DNA of 64,000 nucleotides from Rusavskia elegans (lineage: Eukaryota > Ascomycota > Lecanoromycetes > Teloschistales > Teloschistaceae): positions 1-64,000 of the forward strand of contig SAUG01000126.1 in the NCBI GenBank assembly GCA_011316305.1. Reading direction: 5' to 3'. The notes beneath the pieces were generated by a model, which saw only the letters and a list, made by a program, of their open reading frames with translations, was not told where the DNA came from and searched no databases. This document shows positions 61,859 to 64,000 of this stretch, in pieces (the first letter of the stretch is position 1; each line of letters starts with the position of its first letter). The position numbers and the translations under genes are program-made.

Positions 61859-64000
61859 CTTTAATAACTTACTATATTAATTTTATTATCCCGACCTATA
61901 GATCGAAACGATACTATTAAAGTAGTAATACTAAATATCTATAAAGAAAATAAAAGATTTTTAAAGCTATAGATTATTTAAATAAATATCTACTTTATAT
62001 TATATATAAACTAGTTTCTAAATAAAATAGGTAAAGTTCTATTTATAATATTATATCTAGGAAAGACTATCTTTAATTAGGTATAGCTTCGAATAAAAAA
62101 TTATTTTAATAACCCGGAAGGATAGAAAGAAAATAAAATATTATAGATTTTTTATACCTTTAGTATTCTTATTATAGCTATAAAAGAAATATTTAGAAAT
62201 AATAATAAAGATAGGGTAATAGATAGAAGACTAATAGTTCTAAAATAATAGAAGTTAGTAGTTATCTACGCTATTTTGTTTAGAATATTAGCTTATAAAA
62301 TAGATTAAGAAGATTTAGTTTTAAAAACCTATTTCTATAAAAGATTCTAGATAAAAATTTAAAAAATTATAATAGCGATCGAAAAACCGGATTTATTAAT
62401 AGATTTTATTAAATTTATAATAAAAATTAATACTAGATAGTATAAAATATATTTAAATAAATAGGTATTTAATAAAATAGAACCCGCTAAAAGAAAACCT
62501 AGAAGAAATCTAATAGAACTCGATACTATTAAAACTAGAAAATTAAAAACTAAAGTTTATTATTTATATAAAAAAATAGAATACTTTAAAAAAAATTACC
62601 TAACTAAAAAGATATATAAAGTAATTTAATATTTTTTTAAAATAATAAAAAGATTATCTAATAAATATATAGTAAAAAGCTAGTAAGCCTACTATAATAA
62701 TATTTATTCTATCTATCTATTAGTTAAAGAGAGAATAGAATATTATTTTAAAAAACTAAAAAAAATATAGAAAATAAAGCCGATAATTAATTTTAAATTA
62801 TATAAAACTAAAAATTCTTTTATAGTAGTATTTAAAGGTAAAATCGAAAGTTAATAAATAATAGCTCTTATAAATAAAAAAGAAGATAATAAAGTTATAA
62901 AGGGATTCTATAATAAAATCAAAGGATATTTCTATAAAAAAATAATAAATAAAAATAGAATCCTCGATATTAAAATTAAAATAAAAAATAGATTAATTAG
63001 AATAATAAATTTTACTATAATCGAAAGTTAGAGAAGTTATATTATTTTAGGAAATAAATAGAAAAAATCGATTTTAAAAAAACTAATAGAAAAAAAATAC
63101 TATTAGTAAAGAAATAGAACTATAAATAATATATTTTTTAACCTATAAAAACCTTTTATATAAAGTAATAGACGTTATTTTAATAATAAATTATAAAGAG
63201 ATTAAAGACTTAGATAGAAAATTTAAAGAAAGCGGAAAAGTTTAAAAAATAAAAATTTAAAATAAAATACTATTACTTCCTTTAATAACTTACTAAAAAA
63301 TATAATAAAAATCGAAAAATAATCTAATAGCTTTAGATAAACTATATTAAAAAGATATACTAGAATATAATTAAAGCTATAAATAAAATCGAATACTATA
63401 AACTAAACTAAATAGACTAGAATAAAGAAATACCGGACCTAGTATTTAATATTTTATCTAGAAATAAAAAATTCGATTACTATCTATCTTTATTATTATA
63501 GAATAAAATAGTTACTAAAGAATAAAATTTAGTAGAACTATTAGAAAAACTAGAAATAATTTATAATATAAATATATTATTAGGAATATATAAAAATAGT
63601 AGTAAAAAAACCTTTTACTAGATTTTTTTTAGAATCCTAAATTTTTTATAGATTAAAAAAGGTTAAAATCTCTTTAGATTTAATCTAGATTATTCGAATA
63701 AAATCTAGATATTAATTTAATAAACGCCTTTTATATAGCTAATATAAAACTAATAGAAAAATAAAATATAACCGAATTATTAAATTTATTAAGCCGAGAA
63801 AGTATATATTATTTCTGAATATTAAAATTACTTTTATATTTATTTAAAACGCGATAATAGATAATAAAACGCTTTTATTTACTAAAGAATCGGCGGAAAT
63901 TTAATTTCTAGATTAAATATTTATTAAGAATTTCCTTTTCGAAATTAAAAGAGAATTTAATATAATAATAAACTTTAGAATATTTATTAAAAATACCCGC
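61859..64000 (+). mobile_element. 5' part of a gag-only LTR element, open at window end
   Basis: The leader CTTTAATAACTTACTATATT is followed by a gag frame with KRKPRRNPIELDT and TRKLKTK. A zinc knuckle of perfect CX2CX4HX4C spacing lies at 62558-62599, with every ligand read as Tyr (YYLYKKIEYFKKNY). From about 63040 it matches 26730 onward, the unrecognised second part of this family. The 3' LTR lies beyond the window. Confidence 0.76.

Overview
The window looks like a compartmentalised genome of a filamentous ascomycete. A small gene island of roughly 50% GC (about 35.1-42.6 kb) lies between two very AT-rich, repeat-filled blocks. In those blocks CpA and TpG are almost missing while CpG and TpA remain. 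That is the mark of repeat-induced point mutation (RIP), and it explains why no long open frame survives outside the island. Introns of 46-100 nt with GTRAGN donors, CTRAY-like branch points and NAG acceptors also fit Pezizomycotina.

Left block. Positions 1-2506 are RIPed and hold a 315-bp direct repeat. Positions 2507-26729 are a head-to-tail duplication of a 12.1-kb unit (12,097 and 12,126 bp). Each unit carries on the minus strand a wrecked gene with an SNF2-type Walker A region. From 26.7 to 28.8 kb there is a retroelement 3' half, its LTR and a 0.3-kb scrap of the 12.1-kb unit's 3' end. From 28.8 to 35.1 kb there is AT-rich relic sequence with small repeats, one LTR in minus orientation, and one short copy of a local repeat that escaped RIP.

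Gene island. Two convergent genes end 63 bp apart. The plus-strand gene, modelled here with ten exons in one continuous frame, encodes a protein of about 1,507 residues: helical N-terminus, NACHT NTPase, about seven ankyrin repeats and a NIMA/NEK-like kinase domain. The minus-strand gene encodes a 522-residue protein with a helical (HeLo-like) N-terminus and a pseudokinase-like C-terminus. The pair resembles fungal receptor and effector modules for incompatibility or cell death. That role is inferred from architecture only.

Right block. A tRNA-like gene lies at 43.08-43.19 kb in AT-rich sequence that is less severely RIPed. From 44.76 kb to the window end there are nested, RIPed Ty3/Gypsy elements. 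A gag-pol relic (45.2-49.5 kb) is followed by a chromovirus pol relic (49.9-52.8 kb). The latter is split from its chromodomain (56.2 kb) by a 3.3-kb gag-only LTR element inserted in reverse with an AAAAG target duplication. A minus-strand integrase-chromodomain relic (60.1-61.4 kb) and the start of another gag element (61.4-64 kb) follow. One LTR family of about 410 bp occurs nine times in the window, in both orientations.
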